Assembly (NCBI GenBank): GCA_025738555.1
Contig: JAOVFP010000002.1
Coordinates: forward strand, 6,138,001 to 6,202,000
DNA length: 64,000 bases
Direction of reading: 5' to 3'
From: Cyathus striatus
Lineage: Eukaryota > Basidiomycota > Agaricomycetes > Agaricales > Nidulariaceae
Shown: positions 22,101 through 33,176 of the stretch, piece after piece
Layout of the letters: every line of letters starts with the position of its first letter
How positions within the stretch are numbered: the stretch's first letter is position 1
Notes under the pieces: model-generated
Database searches by the model: none
Told to the model about the DNA's origin: nothing
The model's input: only the letters and a program-made list of their open reading frames with translations
Program-made: the position numbers and the translations under genes

Positions 22101-25100
22101 GGAAAGATGACCTATAATAGACGGAGGTGAAGGTTGGGCAGAAGAAAGTGACGAGCAGAGGGCGTAAAGAACGCGCATGGATTCAAGTGGGATCGCAGTG
22201 CCAACCCCACGATTCTTAACATACCCAGCGAGTACATCGATCGGATCCAGTTTCGAACGATTGCTGTTATGCGAGCTAGCACCGCCAGCGATACGGGTAC
22301 AAAGCGACTGTTCAAGGAGCGATGTCTTAGTGCCGTCGCTCATTTTTTGCTTGCAATTCAGAATTAAGCGACACAGGCGTAAATGGGATTCGAGGAGGAA
22401 TACGAGGCGTCGGAAGTCGCTATATCTGCGCGTATTCTTAAGCATCTTCAGCATCTGGCCGCCGGACGTTATTGATGAGACTAGCGGGGTGATTGTGGAG
22501 GTGGTTGCTTTGATGAGTAAAACATCAGCCACGGCCTGGCTGAGCGCAAGGAAAGGCCTGTCACTAAGTGCGGGCGGAGCATGCTCAAGCACCTCAACGT
22601 AGAGTGATGTCACCCGTCTACCAATCTCAAAACGATCTCCAAGCTGTGCATACTTCCATCCGTGATGCTCGACCCAAATCTCACCATGCACGAAATTCGC
22701 AGCACGAAGGAGAACTTCCTCTTTGAGTTGCTGAAGCTTCGGGTTATCAGGGAGAACAGTAGAAGATGCTTCACGGAAGAGTTGCTGCACGAGATGTAGG
22801 AGTGCTAGAGTCATAGTATAACGACCCGTGGCACGTTCAACTGCAAGAGCGACAGATGCAAATCCTGCCGTTCGATCCGAGCCAAACAAGACAGAGGTCG
22901 AGCGAATGTACAGCCAAACACGATTGGAGTAGTTCGGCAGCGCGAGAAGGGCGGAAAGCACGCTGATAGAGGATGTGATGAGTTTTGTCCTTGCTTCTGA
23001 CTTGGCTTTTGCATTAGACCTCGACAAAGCATCCTCTAAGACCATAGTAGTAAGCTGCACGAGATCAGGAGGTTGCGACTCCGTCATCGTATGCGCAACA
23101 ACAGGATCCCCTGCCTCAAGCGCCTGCATAAGCTCCTCTGCCTCTCCTGGGTTACTCTGAATCAAGCTGCGCACGAGATCCAGTGCATCTGTAATGACCG
23201 CATCGTCTCCCTCGTTGTCCATCTCCATCCCAATATCTTCCAGTCTGAGAGTGACAATTTGAGCTGTACCCCGTTTAAACGAGATATCATGGTAGCCACC
23301 CGACGCGCCGAAGTTAAGTTGCTTGCGGTTGACGTAGTCTGTAAGCAGCTCGAGAATGAACTTCCATCCAGAATGTTCGTGCTGCCAGCAGACTATAACG
23401 TACTCCTCTCCGTCACCACTGAGCAGCCTTCCCACCGACCTAGCAGGAAGCGTTGAGCCTCCAGGAAGCTTGATGGGTTTCAAGTTGATATAGTTCAACC
23501 CTCCAGGCGTACTGGACCCATATCTCTCTTGCTGCCTCTCGTACAAAGCATGCGCACCCTGGCAAGCTGTAATAGGTATGAGCATCGTATACGACGGTAA
23601 CCGTTGAAAGTAATGGAAGACATAGCGATCACAAAGATCGCGTTCCTCTCCGAGCTCTTCCCCATCCCCCGCAGCGTCCGCGGTATATAATGGGTCGGTA
23701 TCAAGAAATCCAGAGCCTGTCATGGCACGCAATATAACAACCAGAGAGTTGGGTTGAACGGGGAAGCGGGAGCGCGTAACATCGAAAAGGGCTCGACGGG
23801 AAGCTCCGTGGCTCCAGTCTCCTTGCCAAAACTGCGTACATATACCCGTAACGGAGTGACTCTCGCTGCGACCGAAGAGGGCAGCCCAGGTTTGCACGAA
23901 GTCCTCGATGTTGGGTAGGCTTTCGACAGGGACAAGTTCAGTGAGGGAGATAATGAGGCCTAGGGAAGGATGTTAGCATCCACGTCAAGGAGAATATCGT
24001 ACACGTACCTTTCAATACGGAGCGGAATGCTACTGCATTTGGATCCGTTACGGTGGATCCAGTTTTCCATGCCACCGAGGTCACGAAAAGGGGAGACAGA
24101 GTAAGTAACGAATACAGCGTCTTGAAAAGGTCCGCATCTGGACTGAGGCACGTTTGCAACATCTGGGTATATGCGGGTTCCCTATCCTTAGAGTATCGAT
24201 TTAATTGTGGAAGGACCAGCTTGAAGAACTCTTGATACACTGGTGGAAGATCCTTCCCATCCGCCACTTTAGAAAGCTTCGACAAAACATACGACCATGC
24301 CAGATGCACCAACGAGTACTCGCTCTGCATATGGTCCACCACCATCGCGTGTATCCGCTGTAACGAATCCGGGGCAGCAGTATACACCTCCCTCCTCGTT
24401 TGGTCGGCGTCCAACAAAAATTCTTCCTCCCCCACCGTCTCCAGCTCTAACACCTCCACTGAAATTATCAACCACATAGCTGCGCAATCATTACGCATCT
24501 GCTTGCTCTCTTCATCAAACAACAAAGTATTGTTTTGCTGAAAATCTCCGAGGTGCGTTGCGTACATCGTCTCGTATATCGTCTCCACCATAGGTCCACT
24601 GCACGGAACGTACCCCCACATGGTCCAAAACAGCACCTCCAGAAGCACGAGCTGCTCCTTCAAGTTTTGCTTTGCCCATTGTGTCGCTGGCTTTGGGTGG
24701 CCACGGAGGTTCACGGGCAGTTGTTCCCTCGCCTTCCTGGCGTACTCGACAACAACAGATTCCGCAAACTTGGCAGCGTCGGGTAGAAGCTGAGGTAGGA
24801 ACTTGGAGGCCACTTCGTATATAGGGCTGTCCACATTCTCGTTGGCACGGAAAAGCGGTATGAGAGTACGGTAGAGGGCAAGTCGTTCTGAGTGGTAGAA
24901 TGGTGTGATGGCTTCGAGGAGTTCGTTGATGATCGACGAGGATGATCCGGTGTTAGCGGTGGACGGTAGTCCAAGGTTGTAAAGGAAAGAACGAAGAAGA
25001 ACAAGAGCTTGAACTTCGTCTATCTGAAACTTCTTGCTCACGGCGAAAACAAACTCCTTGTCCGCATTCTCCACCCTCAACACAACTCCATCCGGTAGCG

Positions 25101-25364
25101 TGACTGAACCACTCTCAACCTTCGTTTTCGACGTGTTTGAGGGCTTTCCAAAGGGCTCCGAGATGTTGCTAAGGAGATGTTTGCGAGGGACCAGGTACTC
25201 CTCCGTAAACTGGTCAAGATTCACGCTTTCTTGGTTTCCTGAGAGAATGTCATGAAGTTGGAAGTATGTCCTGAAAGTGACAGGCGTTGGTGAACTTTCG
25301 CGGGGAGATTAATGTGAACTTACACATCCACGAGATTCGAGCGTTTTGAGGACTCGCCAGACAT
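19123..25364 (-). CDS. NUP188: Nucleoporin Nup188
   Basis: Large scaffold nucleoporin of the inner ring of the nuclear pore complex. Four exons (25364-25324, 25270-24009, 23959-19713, 19659-19123) sum to 6,087 nt and encode 2,028 residues, the usual size of the family. The N-terminus YFQLHDILSG followed by TEEYLVPRKHLLSNISEPFG and KKFQIDEVQALVLLRSFLYN matches the Nup188 opening. An SH3-like insertion is recognisable in EEYVIVCWQHEHSGWKFILE, and ANSEFWDQIV matches a conserved block. The body is an alpha-helical solenoid. Nup192/Nup205 is the alternative, but the SH3-like segment and N-terminus favour Nup188. No frameshift was seen. Confidence 0.88.
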
Positions 25365-25877
25365 AATGACGAGCCTGGAAGAGGAGGTAGGATGAGGAGG
25401 TCTAAGCTTGGTTGATGCAACAATTGGACGCGCTCTGGTCGGTAGTCTGTTTGTCAACGGCGCTTAAAGCAAACACGCGGCTACTTATGTAGTTACAGTA
25501 CTACTAGAAGTTTCTGATTGGTTTCTGACCCTTACATTGCCCTTACATCGAGTTCAACCTGTATCAGGTGTACCACCGACTTTACGTATGTAACTACTCC
25601 TTACACAATCTTTACATGTGGATCACACGTGCCCAGCACAATCAGCACTCTTGAAAAGCTTTTAGGTTCCTTCGCAGCAATTTGTCGGTGTCACTGTTAG
25701 CCCACTTGCCACCTTTGTGCCAGCTGCACAGCATCGGACTCAGTCCTGCAAAAACTCTGCTATAACCTGTTATTTAGTGACTGTCAAGACGTCAATCGCG
25801 TGTGTGCCACTGGCAGGTGCTCGACGCACTATAGACTATAGTTTTAGCAAGTTTCAATTTCAGCACATCGATTAGGA
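25365..25877. other. Divergent intergenic region Nup188 / F-box gene
   Basis: Contains the promoter of the F-box gene at 25878. Positions about 25600-25877 resemble 31146-31433 (for example CTTTACATGTGGATCACA, GGACTCAGTCCTGC), showing the promoter was duplicated with the gene. Confidence 0.6.
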
Positions 25878-27335
25878 ATGGAATCATCTACCGTTGGAGT
25901 CTCCTACTTTGAGTAAGTGGGTATATCTTATAACGTAGTCCACTTTTACTTTACTAACATATCGTTAAATAGTCAACTTGGTGTGCAGCAACTGCCGAAT
26001 GAGCTTTTGGCAAAGATATTTGCGTGTCTATGCTGCGAGCCTATCAACGAAGGTGAACGCATGCAATCCATGTTGACTAGTCCTAGTCCTATTTGGGATT
26101 TACAGAAAGTTTGCATGCGCTGGAGAAGAATAGTGAGAAGTACCTCGTCGCTATGGAGTTTAGTCAACGTGTTGACCTGCGACGCCAGCAACGATATTGT
26201 CTCTCAGCGTATCCAGACATGTCTTAAGCTATCCAGAACTGCTCCTCTGTCAATATGTTTATCACACGATGATAAATTCAGAGGCTCCTCTGACTTGTTA
26301 CACCAGATAGTGAGCGAGGTGGATCGCTGGGAGTCGCTCAGAATTGACGGCTCGTCGATGGAGGATATAGTTACCAGGCCTGAATTGATGGACTTGGTCA
26401 AACAACGAGGACTTGCACAGCTCCGCAAACTGACCATACAATTTGTGGGGGCCTTGGAAGATGATGCTTTTGACTTTCTTGCCAATGCAACTGCAGTAGA
26501 GGAAGTTAATTTCCTTGATGTATGTCCAACATCGGATACCTCTAAATTTCCTTGGGCTGGGGTGAAGAAACTCCAAATGGTAGACTGCCAACTGGATGAA
26601 TTCGATAACATTTCCATATTTGGTGCTCTGTCATCCCTGGAGGAGTTGATTTTGGTTCGCAATTTTATCACACTCGATTCAATACCAGAGAATCTAGTTG
26701 TACCGCTTCCGGCGCTGCACTCCCTCACAATCGAGGAGGATTCTGACCTAGATGACTCAGATGATCCCTTCGAACTCATACCTCAGCACTGGCGTCTGTA
26801 CCGTACACCATCACTCACCAATATTCATATTACAAATGATATCTGGCAATGCTTCGAAGATTTCTCATCGATGATTCGAACTGCCTCCTCAGTAAAAACC
26901 CTTTGGCTTGAAAGTTGCTCCACCACTTTCTTCCGCAAGGTTATAGGACAACTTCCGGATGTCGAAGAACTTTCTCTTATAAACATGGAAGATCTCAACG
27001 AGGTCATTTCACAGCTGATATGGGATCCAGAGAATAATGAAAAACGTACCAATTTGCTTCCCTCCTTACGGAAGCTAGTCATAAACCATGATCCCGCAGA
27101 CGGGATTACAGAAGATGATGGTTCTGTATTGAGTCTCATCGAAGTTATACGCTCTAGAACAATGGTGACTGCTGTGGAAGGTGAAGAACAACTTTCAACA
27201 CTCACTATGTCTCCCCTGCAGTATGTCAAATGCAATTTCATCGATCCTGAAGAGCACTATACTTCGTCGCTAGCTCAGCTCGATAGTTATGAGGGGGAAT
27301 CAGGGACAAAGGTTGAAATTGGAAATCAGAAATAA
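25878..27335 (+). CDS. F-box-like/leucine-rich protein, duplicate A
   Basis: Likely SCF substrate adaptor. First exon MESSTVGVSYF ends in phase 2 at a GTAAGT donor; the second begins QLGVQQLPNELLAKIFACLC then CEPINEG, a clear F-box. WDLQKVCMRWRRIVRSTSSLW follows, shortened here to its core Trp-Arg-Arg motif. The rest is leucine-rich with repeated signatures LVKQRGLAQLRKLTI, ALSSLEELILVRNF, LPALHSLTIEE, TPSLTNIHITNDI and LPDVEELSLINM. About 475 residues, intact. It is a close paralogue of the gene at 31434-32913: many stretches are identical at DNA level, including promoter and 3' flank, so the duplication is recent. Confidence 0.9.
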
Positions 27336-28238
27336 TATTACCGGTAGTGTAGTCTACATTTAGTCTATACCATGGTCTGTTGCCATGTAACTGCCTCTAA
27401 CTCATAAGCGGCCCTTCACTGAGCGATCATCTATATAAACAGCCCCAATACTAACTACTATATTCACTTGATATTCACTGTATTTCAATGTTTCGATCCG
27501 ATACTGAGTGCTCAACTAAGTAACACATTGTGTTACTGATTTATATGTACATATGTTTATAATGTACAGATTACATATGATGTAAGTGCCTTCCAGCGGC
27601 ACAGTATCGCAGTAAATACTTTTACCAACTTATTCAAGACTTGCAAACCAATCACGTCACACGTGTAATGTCATTTTGAGAATTTATTTAATTTTCTGAC
27701 CCTTTAGACCTGCATCGAGTTCAACTTGTACCAGGTTCAGCAGTATCACCGACTTCTGTATCGCTGCGCTCATTGCATCATTGTCTCCCGCCTCCCACCT
27801 ATTTTGCAAGCATATTCAACCATATTTTACACACGCCATCAATGTCAGTAACGCTCTTCAAGTCAATTTTGAAAATAATATGAATTAGTATATACATGTC
27901 TCATTTAAACATATTAAATGTTAAGGAGAAACAAAACATAAATGAGCTAGAAATAAAAGAAAGTGTGCTTACCATCGAACAACAACATACTTGAGGCTAT
28001 TTAGCACTGTTTTTTGGGATTAGCACAGGCAAGTTATTAATTCAGCCGATTATTATGATAAAATATCACCAAATATTTTGTTATTGATATTTGACGACAC
28101 AAAAAAAAATGCAGTACTTAATATCTTAATATGTGTCAGATACTATTGGCGGGTGGCGGGAGGCGGGAGATAATGAGCACAATGAGCGCAGGCGGTAGCG
28201 GTAAGAAGGAAAGCCCTTAGCGAGGAAGCGCTGTCAAT
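27336..28238. other. AT-rich intergenic region
   Basis: The first 100 bp resemble the 3' flank of the gene at 31434-32913 (AGTCTGTTGCCAT, TAACTGCCTCTAACTC). The rest is AT-rich without a recognised gene. Confidence 0.5.
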
Positions 28239-28986
28239 AGAACGTATTTGCAAACGGGTTTCAGCGAAGTTTCAGTGAGTGGAACTCGCTTAAGTTCCGT
28301 TGAGATTTTGCCGAGCTCAACTGTGGGGCTTACCAAAGGCTTACATCAGCTCCACTGGTTCAGTGCACGTTCGGTTGCATCCTGGCAACACAAGATTCAC
28401 GCGCATGTTGCGCGCATATCCAAAGCACTGAGTGAGACCCTCCACGCGCACAACCTCTATACTAGTGCTGTACAATGTCAACTCCTTCATCTTCCTACCT
28501 CCTCCCTCCATATTATTACGTTCTGTCAACTACTGCTATGGAGCCTGGAAGAGAACAACAAGACTTTCACTTGTCCTCTGCTTTCAATTGACATATCCCA
28601 ATTCTGCTATCTCATGCACACCCAGGTAGTTTCTCTCCTCTAGTGTTGTTGTGTCGTGAATATCAAGTAGTCAGTTGCCATTCATCATGGGATCAAGAAT
28701 ATCAATATGATTGGTAGGATCAGTGTAAGCATGGTAGTGTAGTACCAGTAGAATGTCATTGTGAATGTAGAGGGGCATTCGAGTCGGGGGGATTATCGTT
28801 GCGAGTCGCAATGAACATGATGTCATAGGTGCTGGTGCCATGGGCCGATCGTACAATTTTGGTAAGGTATAGATGAACCGAAGGGCTAAATGAGCCACCT
28901 TGGAGAGCCTTGGAGCCGCTGGTTTAGTCGAAACTCGCTTAAGTACGAGTGAGAAACTCCACTTAAAGTGGTTGCAAATACGTTCT
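28239..28986. mobile_element. Small TIR element (748 bp), MITE-like
   Basis: Left end AGAACGTATTTGCAA (28239) matches the reverse complement of the right end TTGCAAATACGTTCT (ending 28986). Inside, CTCGCTTAAGT on the left pairs with CTCGCTTAAGTAC on the right in inverted order. AAT flanks both ends (28236-28238 and 28987-28989), fitting a 3-bp target duplication. The 131-codon ORF at 28248-28643 has no recognised similarity, so the element appears non-autonomous. Confidence 0.65.
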
Positions 28987-29258
28987 AATTCGCGCCACAG
29001 ATCAGTCCGTGGCGCAGCTTTGCTAGAAATGGAGCCTGGGACTTTGATCATAAACTGAGAATACTGGAGACTTTCGACCACTTGTTCATGGCTTCTGGTG
29101 CGTGACATGAAAAATTGGTTTGACTAAGTGTTCAAACCCTGAGTTGATGCGTGACACCTGGTGGTTCTGTTCATGCCCCTACAGCTGCCCGGCACGGGCG
29201 GAAAAATCGGCTAATTAAGCGCCATATTTGTTTCAAAACTTATGTTCATGGCAGCCTG
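28987..29258. other. Short spacer between two TIR elements
   Basis: Contains an AAGTGTTCAAACCCTGA...GCGTGAC motif at about 29129-29153 that has a relative at about 31031-31060. Confidence 0.4.
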
Positions 29259-31016
29259 TGACGCTCTGTAAAAATGAAAAAGTCCATAGATCATGTACAT
29301 GACATTCATTAATCATGCCAACGTATGTACCAGACATGTGAAGCAGCTGGTACATATATGGTTAACCAAAAGGGCCTAGCATCTGGGGAACATATGTGCA
29401 GCTTATACACAACTCCTGTGCAACACATGTACACTGTAGATATAACTCATGTTGGACTCATGCAATACTCACACAGCTTTTCCGTCTGTACCATCTGCTC
29501 CTATCAACGGTGTGTAAATATTTGACTAATCAAAGTGCCTGGCGTAAAATGAACTAGTATGTGCAGCTCATGTGTAAAGCATTTATAGCATATTTGTAAC
29601 TCATGTAGGACTCATGCAATACTCACACTACTTCTCCAGCATGCTGCACGCACTGTAGTATGTATGTACTATCTATACATCAGTTGACTTACAATACTAA
29701 GTACTAGAACTAGGGTGTTTCGTCAATTGTATACTTGACGATAGCCAGTATTTTTACCTAGAAACAAATTTGTGGGGGGTGGTACGCGAGGATAGGCCTG
29801 GATGATGAGATAGGAGTCTGCGAGTGGGAAGGGGTTCAGAAGTTCTCGAAGTTGTTAGTAATAAATGCGAAATAAATGACTGAAAAAATATATATTAGTC
29901 AATCTTTAATCAACAGAGGTATTTTAATTACATGAAGTATCTGAGCTTGTACTTAGGTATATAATTAAAGATGGAATGAAATATTTACATAGTGAAGTGT
30001 ATGCGCATGTATAACTTTGATAATGGAAGAGGGTTGAGAGGTTGAGAAGGTCACATGATCCTGTGAGATAACACAGAAAGCGGTTGACACTGCCAACGAA
30101 GTTGCCGTTATACTATTCCCCCCCCCTCTCACTCTCTCACTCCCCCACCCGTCTCTCTTGTTCCCAAGCTCCTCTCTGTTTACCCAATGCCAACCATTCA
30201 AGAGCTCTTATAATAATGAACTCGATGCTTCTACTTATGCTGGGAATTTGAACTTCAGGATGGGTGGCTAGCCAGCCAAGAAGCCATGTCGGTGTCAAGA
30301 GTTGGTCAAAGCGGCACTATGAGGGTAAAGATGGTAGGTCTTGTTAACGCTCTTACAAAACTTTCTAACTGATCTTCTCAGGTGCACTTTCAATCCTTAA
30401 TGCTGCTACCCCGTCGCTTCATCCAACTCTTGCAATTCTTCTGTGAGTGGACACTCAGGTACTAGTGGTTCCACTTCGATTAGGTGGGATGAGGAGGGGT
30501 TTCAACATGTTAAGGAGCAGAGGAGGAAGGAGAGGTGTGAGAAGGTGGAGAAAGATAGGAGGGAGGGTAAAGAGAGTAGGGCAGGGATGGAGGGTAGGGG
30601 AGGACAGCCATCAGCGATGTTTGAGTGTGGACAACATTTCATAGTGCGTAAATAGACATGTCCAGATGCTATGGTAGATATTTGCACATCATGAATTTCG
30701 CATGTCTAGATTATGGAGACAACATTCCCATATCATGTAAATAGCATTGGTAGAATATGTAGTTGATATTACAAGGCATCTCTAGATCATGTTCAGGTCA
30801 TATATCTCTTAGACATCATGTACAGTTGTGCATTCTTATTGGCTCAGAGAATTGAATTACATGTCCTAACCATGTCCCAAATATGAGTGCGACATCTTTT
30901 TTCAGGTCATGTCCAAGTCTGAATTGCGACATTTTCGCATGTACTGCTCATTGCTGACTATTACATGACCTGTGCATGTGAAGTTCATGTGCTTTCGTTT
31001 TTACAGAGTGTGACGC
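29259..31016. mobile_element. CATG-rich non-coding element with short inverted ends (tentative)
   Basis: Left edge TGACGCTCTGTAAAAATGAAA (29259-29279) matches, in inverse orientation, the right edge TTTCGTTTTTACAGAGTGTGA (about 30993-31013) at most positions. The interior is AT-rich, contains very many CATG/CATGT/ACATG words, especially 29280-29650 and 30650-30995, and has an imperfect direct duplication (about 29360-29500 versus 29527-29640, sharing GGACTCATGCAATACTCACA). No coding capacity was recognised. Boundaries are approximate. Confidence 0.45.
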
Positions 31017-31029
31017 GTGACAAATGTGC

Positions 31030-31078
31030 CCAAGTGTTCAGTTCAAACGCCCTGCGTGACGCGTGACTGAACACTTGG
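31030..31078. repeat. 13-bp perfect inverted repeat
   Basis: CCAAGTGTTCAGT at 31030-31042 is the reverse complement of ACTGAACACTTGG at 31066-31078, with a GCGTGAC-rich loop. Confidence 0.85.
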
Positions 31079-31433
31079 TCGAAAGAGTCCAGTACGCTCC
31101 GTATTCTTGTTGCCGACTCAACAGACCCTAAATAGTAAATAGTAATACTCTTTACATGTGGATCACAACGTGCCCAGCACCAACTAGCACTCCTGAAAAG
31201 TTTTTAAATTTTTTTGCAGCAATTCGGCGACCTGTCAGTGACAACTTAAGACTTTCAAATTCAAGTTTCAACACTGTACAGCGTCGGACTCAGTCCTGCC
31301 AAAATTCTGCTATAGCCTGCTGTTTAGCGACCGTCAACTTTCAAGACATCAATCGCGTGCGTGCTAGGTGCTTGACGCACTTCTTGTTCTAGCAAGTTCC
31401 GATTTCAACGTTCAATAAAACCATTGGTTAGGG
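31079..31433. promoter_or_regulatory. Duplicated promoter region of F-box duplicate B
   Basis: From about 31146 this tracks the sequence upstream of duplicate A base by base with small indels, up to the ATG. Confidence 0.5.
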
Positions 31434-32913
31434 ATGGAATCATGTACAGTTCGAGTCTCCTACTCCGCGTAAGTGAATACTTATATATAATAACATAATC
31501 CACTTGAACTTCACTAACATATCATTAAATAGTCAACTTGGTGTGCAGCAACTGCCGAACGAGCTTTTGGCAAAGATATTTGCGTGTCTATGCTGCGAGC
31601 CTATCAACGAAGGTGGATCCATGCAATCCATGTTGACTAATCCTAGTCCCATTTGGGATTTACAAAAAGTTTGTGTGCGCTGGAGAAGACTAGTGAGAAG
31701 CACCTCATCGCTGTGGAGTTTAGTCAATGTGTTAACCTGGGATACCAGCAACGATATCGTCTCTCAGCGTATCCAGACATGTCTTAAGCTATCCAGAACT
31801 GCTCCTCTATCAATATGTTTATCACACGGCGCTAACTTCAGAGGCCCCTTCAAATTGTTACACCAGATAGTGAGCGAGGTGGATCGTTGGGGGTCACTTA
31901 CAATTTACGGGTCATGGATTGAGGATATAGTTACTACGCCTGAATTGATGGACTTGGTCAAAAAACGAGGACTTGCGCAGCTTCGCAAACTGACATTAAA
32001 ACTTTCGGGTTCCTTGGATGATGAAGCTTTCGACTTTTTTGCCAATGCAACTACACTAGAGGAAGTTAATTTCCTTGAAATACATACGACCTCGAATACT
32101 TCTAAATTTCCTTGGGCTGGGGTGAAGAAACTCCAAATAGTAGAATGCCACCTGGATGGTCAAGGGGGCGATAACATTTCTATATTTGGTGCTCTGTCAT
32201 CCCTGGAGGAGCTGATTTTAGTCCGCAATTTTATCATACTCGATTCAATACCCCAGGATCTGGTCGTACCGCTTCTGGCGCTGCATTCAGTTATGATTGA
32301 AGAGCCAACTGACCTAGGCGGAGATAATCCCGACGAACCCATACCTCAGTACTGGCGTCTGTACCGTACACCATCACTTACCAATATTCATATCATATAT
32401 GATATTCGGATATGCTTCGAATATTTCTCATCAATGATTCGAACTGCCTCCTCAGTAAAAACCCTTCGGCTTGAAAGTTGCTCCATCACTTTCTTCCGCA
32501 AGGTTATAGGACAACTTCCGGATGTCGAAGAACTTTCTCTTATAAACATGAAAGATCTCAACGAGGTCATTTCACAGCTGATATGGAATCCAAAGAATAA
32601 TGAAAAAGGTACCAATTTGCTTCCCTCCTTACGGAAGCTAGTCATAAACCATGATTCCATGTACGCGGTCACGGAAGACGATGGTTTCGCATTGAGCCTC
32701 ATCGAAGTTATACGCTCTAGAACAACGGCGACTGCTAAGAAAGGCGAACAACAACTTTCAACACCCATTGCATCTCCTCTGCAGTTTGTCAAATGCTATT
32801 TCGTCGATCCTGAAGAGCACTGTGCTTCGTCGCTAGCTCAGCTCAATAGTTATAGAGGAGAATCAGGGATACAGGTAAAGGTTGAAATCGGAAATCGGAA
32901 TTTGGGTACGTAG
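31434..32913 (+). CDS. F-box-like/leucine-rich protein, duplicate B
   Basis: Recent duplicate of the gene at 25878-27335. Micro-exon MESCTVRVSYS ends in phase 2 at GTAAGT, and the second exon starts QLGVQQLPNELLAKIFACLC then CEPINEG. Leucine-rich blocks are conserved (LVKKRGLAQLRKLTL, ALSSLEELILVRNF, TPSLTNIHIIYDI, LPDVEELSLINM). Differences from copy A cluster in the leucine-rich half, such as SWIEDIVTTPELM for SSMEDIVTRPELM and a two-residue insertion (GQGGDN). The C-terminus is extended (GNRNLGT). The frame is intact, so both copies may be active. Confidence 0.9.
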
Positions 32914-33176
32914 AGTCTGGCTGTGTCGTTTTCGTTGAATCCACATCATAGTCTGTTGCCATTGGATTCGAGTAACTGCCTCTAACTCTTGAAGCTTCCC
33001 TCCTCTGAGCGCTCTGGCAGTATTCTAGCATGTACTGAGGTGTAGATTCTTCGTCCAAATCCATCATCTTCAATCGGCAGCGGGACCAGTAAGCTGATAC
33101 CCACCCACCCGCTCCGTGTACAATACTACACATGAGACTGTTGCATAAACATACTATTACATGCTATCTATGTGTA

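Noticed and set aside
19123..25364. Many ORFs antisense to Nup188 (for example 22177-22602, 23073-23456)
   Set aside because: They are shadows of the conserved Nup188 frame with no motifs of their own.
28248..28643. 131-codon ORF in the small TIR element
   Set aside because: It begins in the terminal repeat, has no recognised domain and is probably chance.
29125..29155. GTTCAAACCC resembling a tRNA B box
   Set aside because: No matching A box or foldable cloverleaf at the right spacing; more likely part of the repeat that recurs near 31036.
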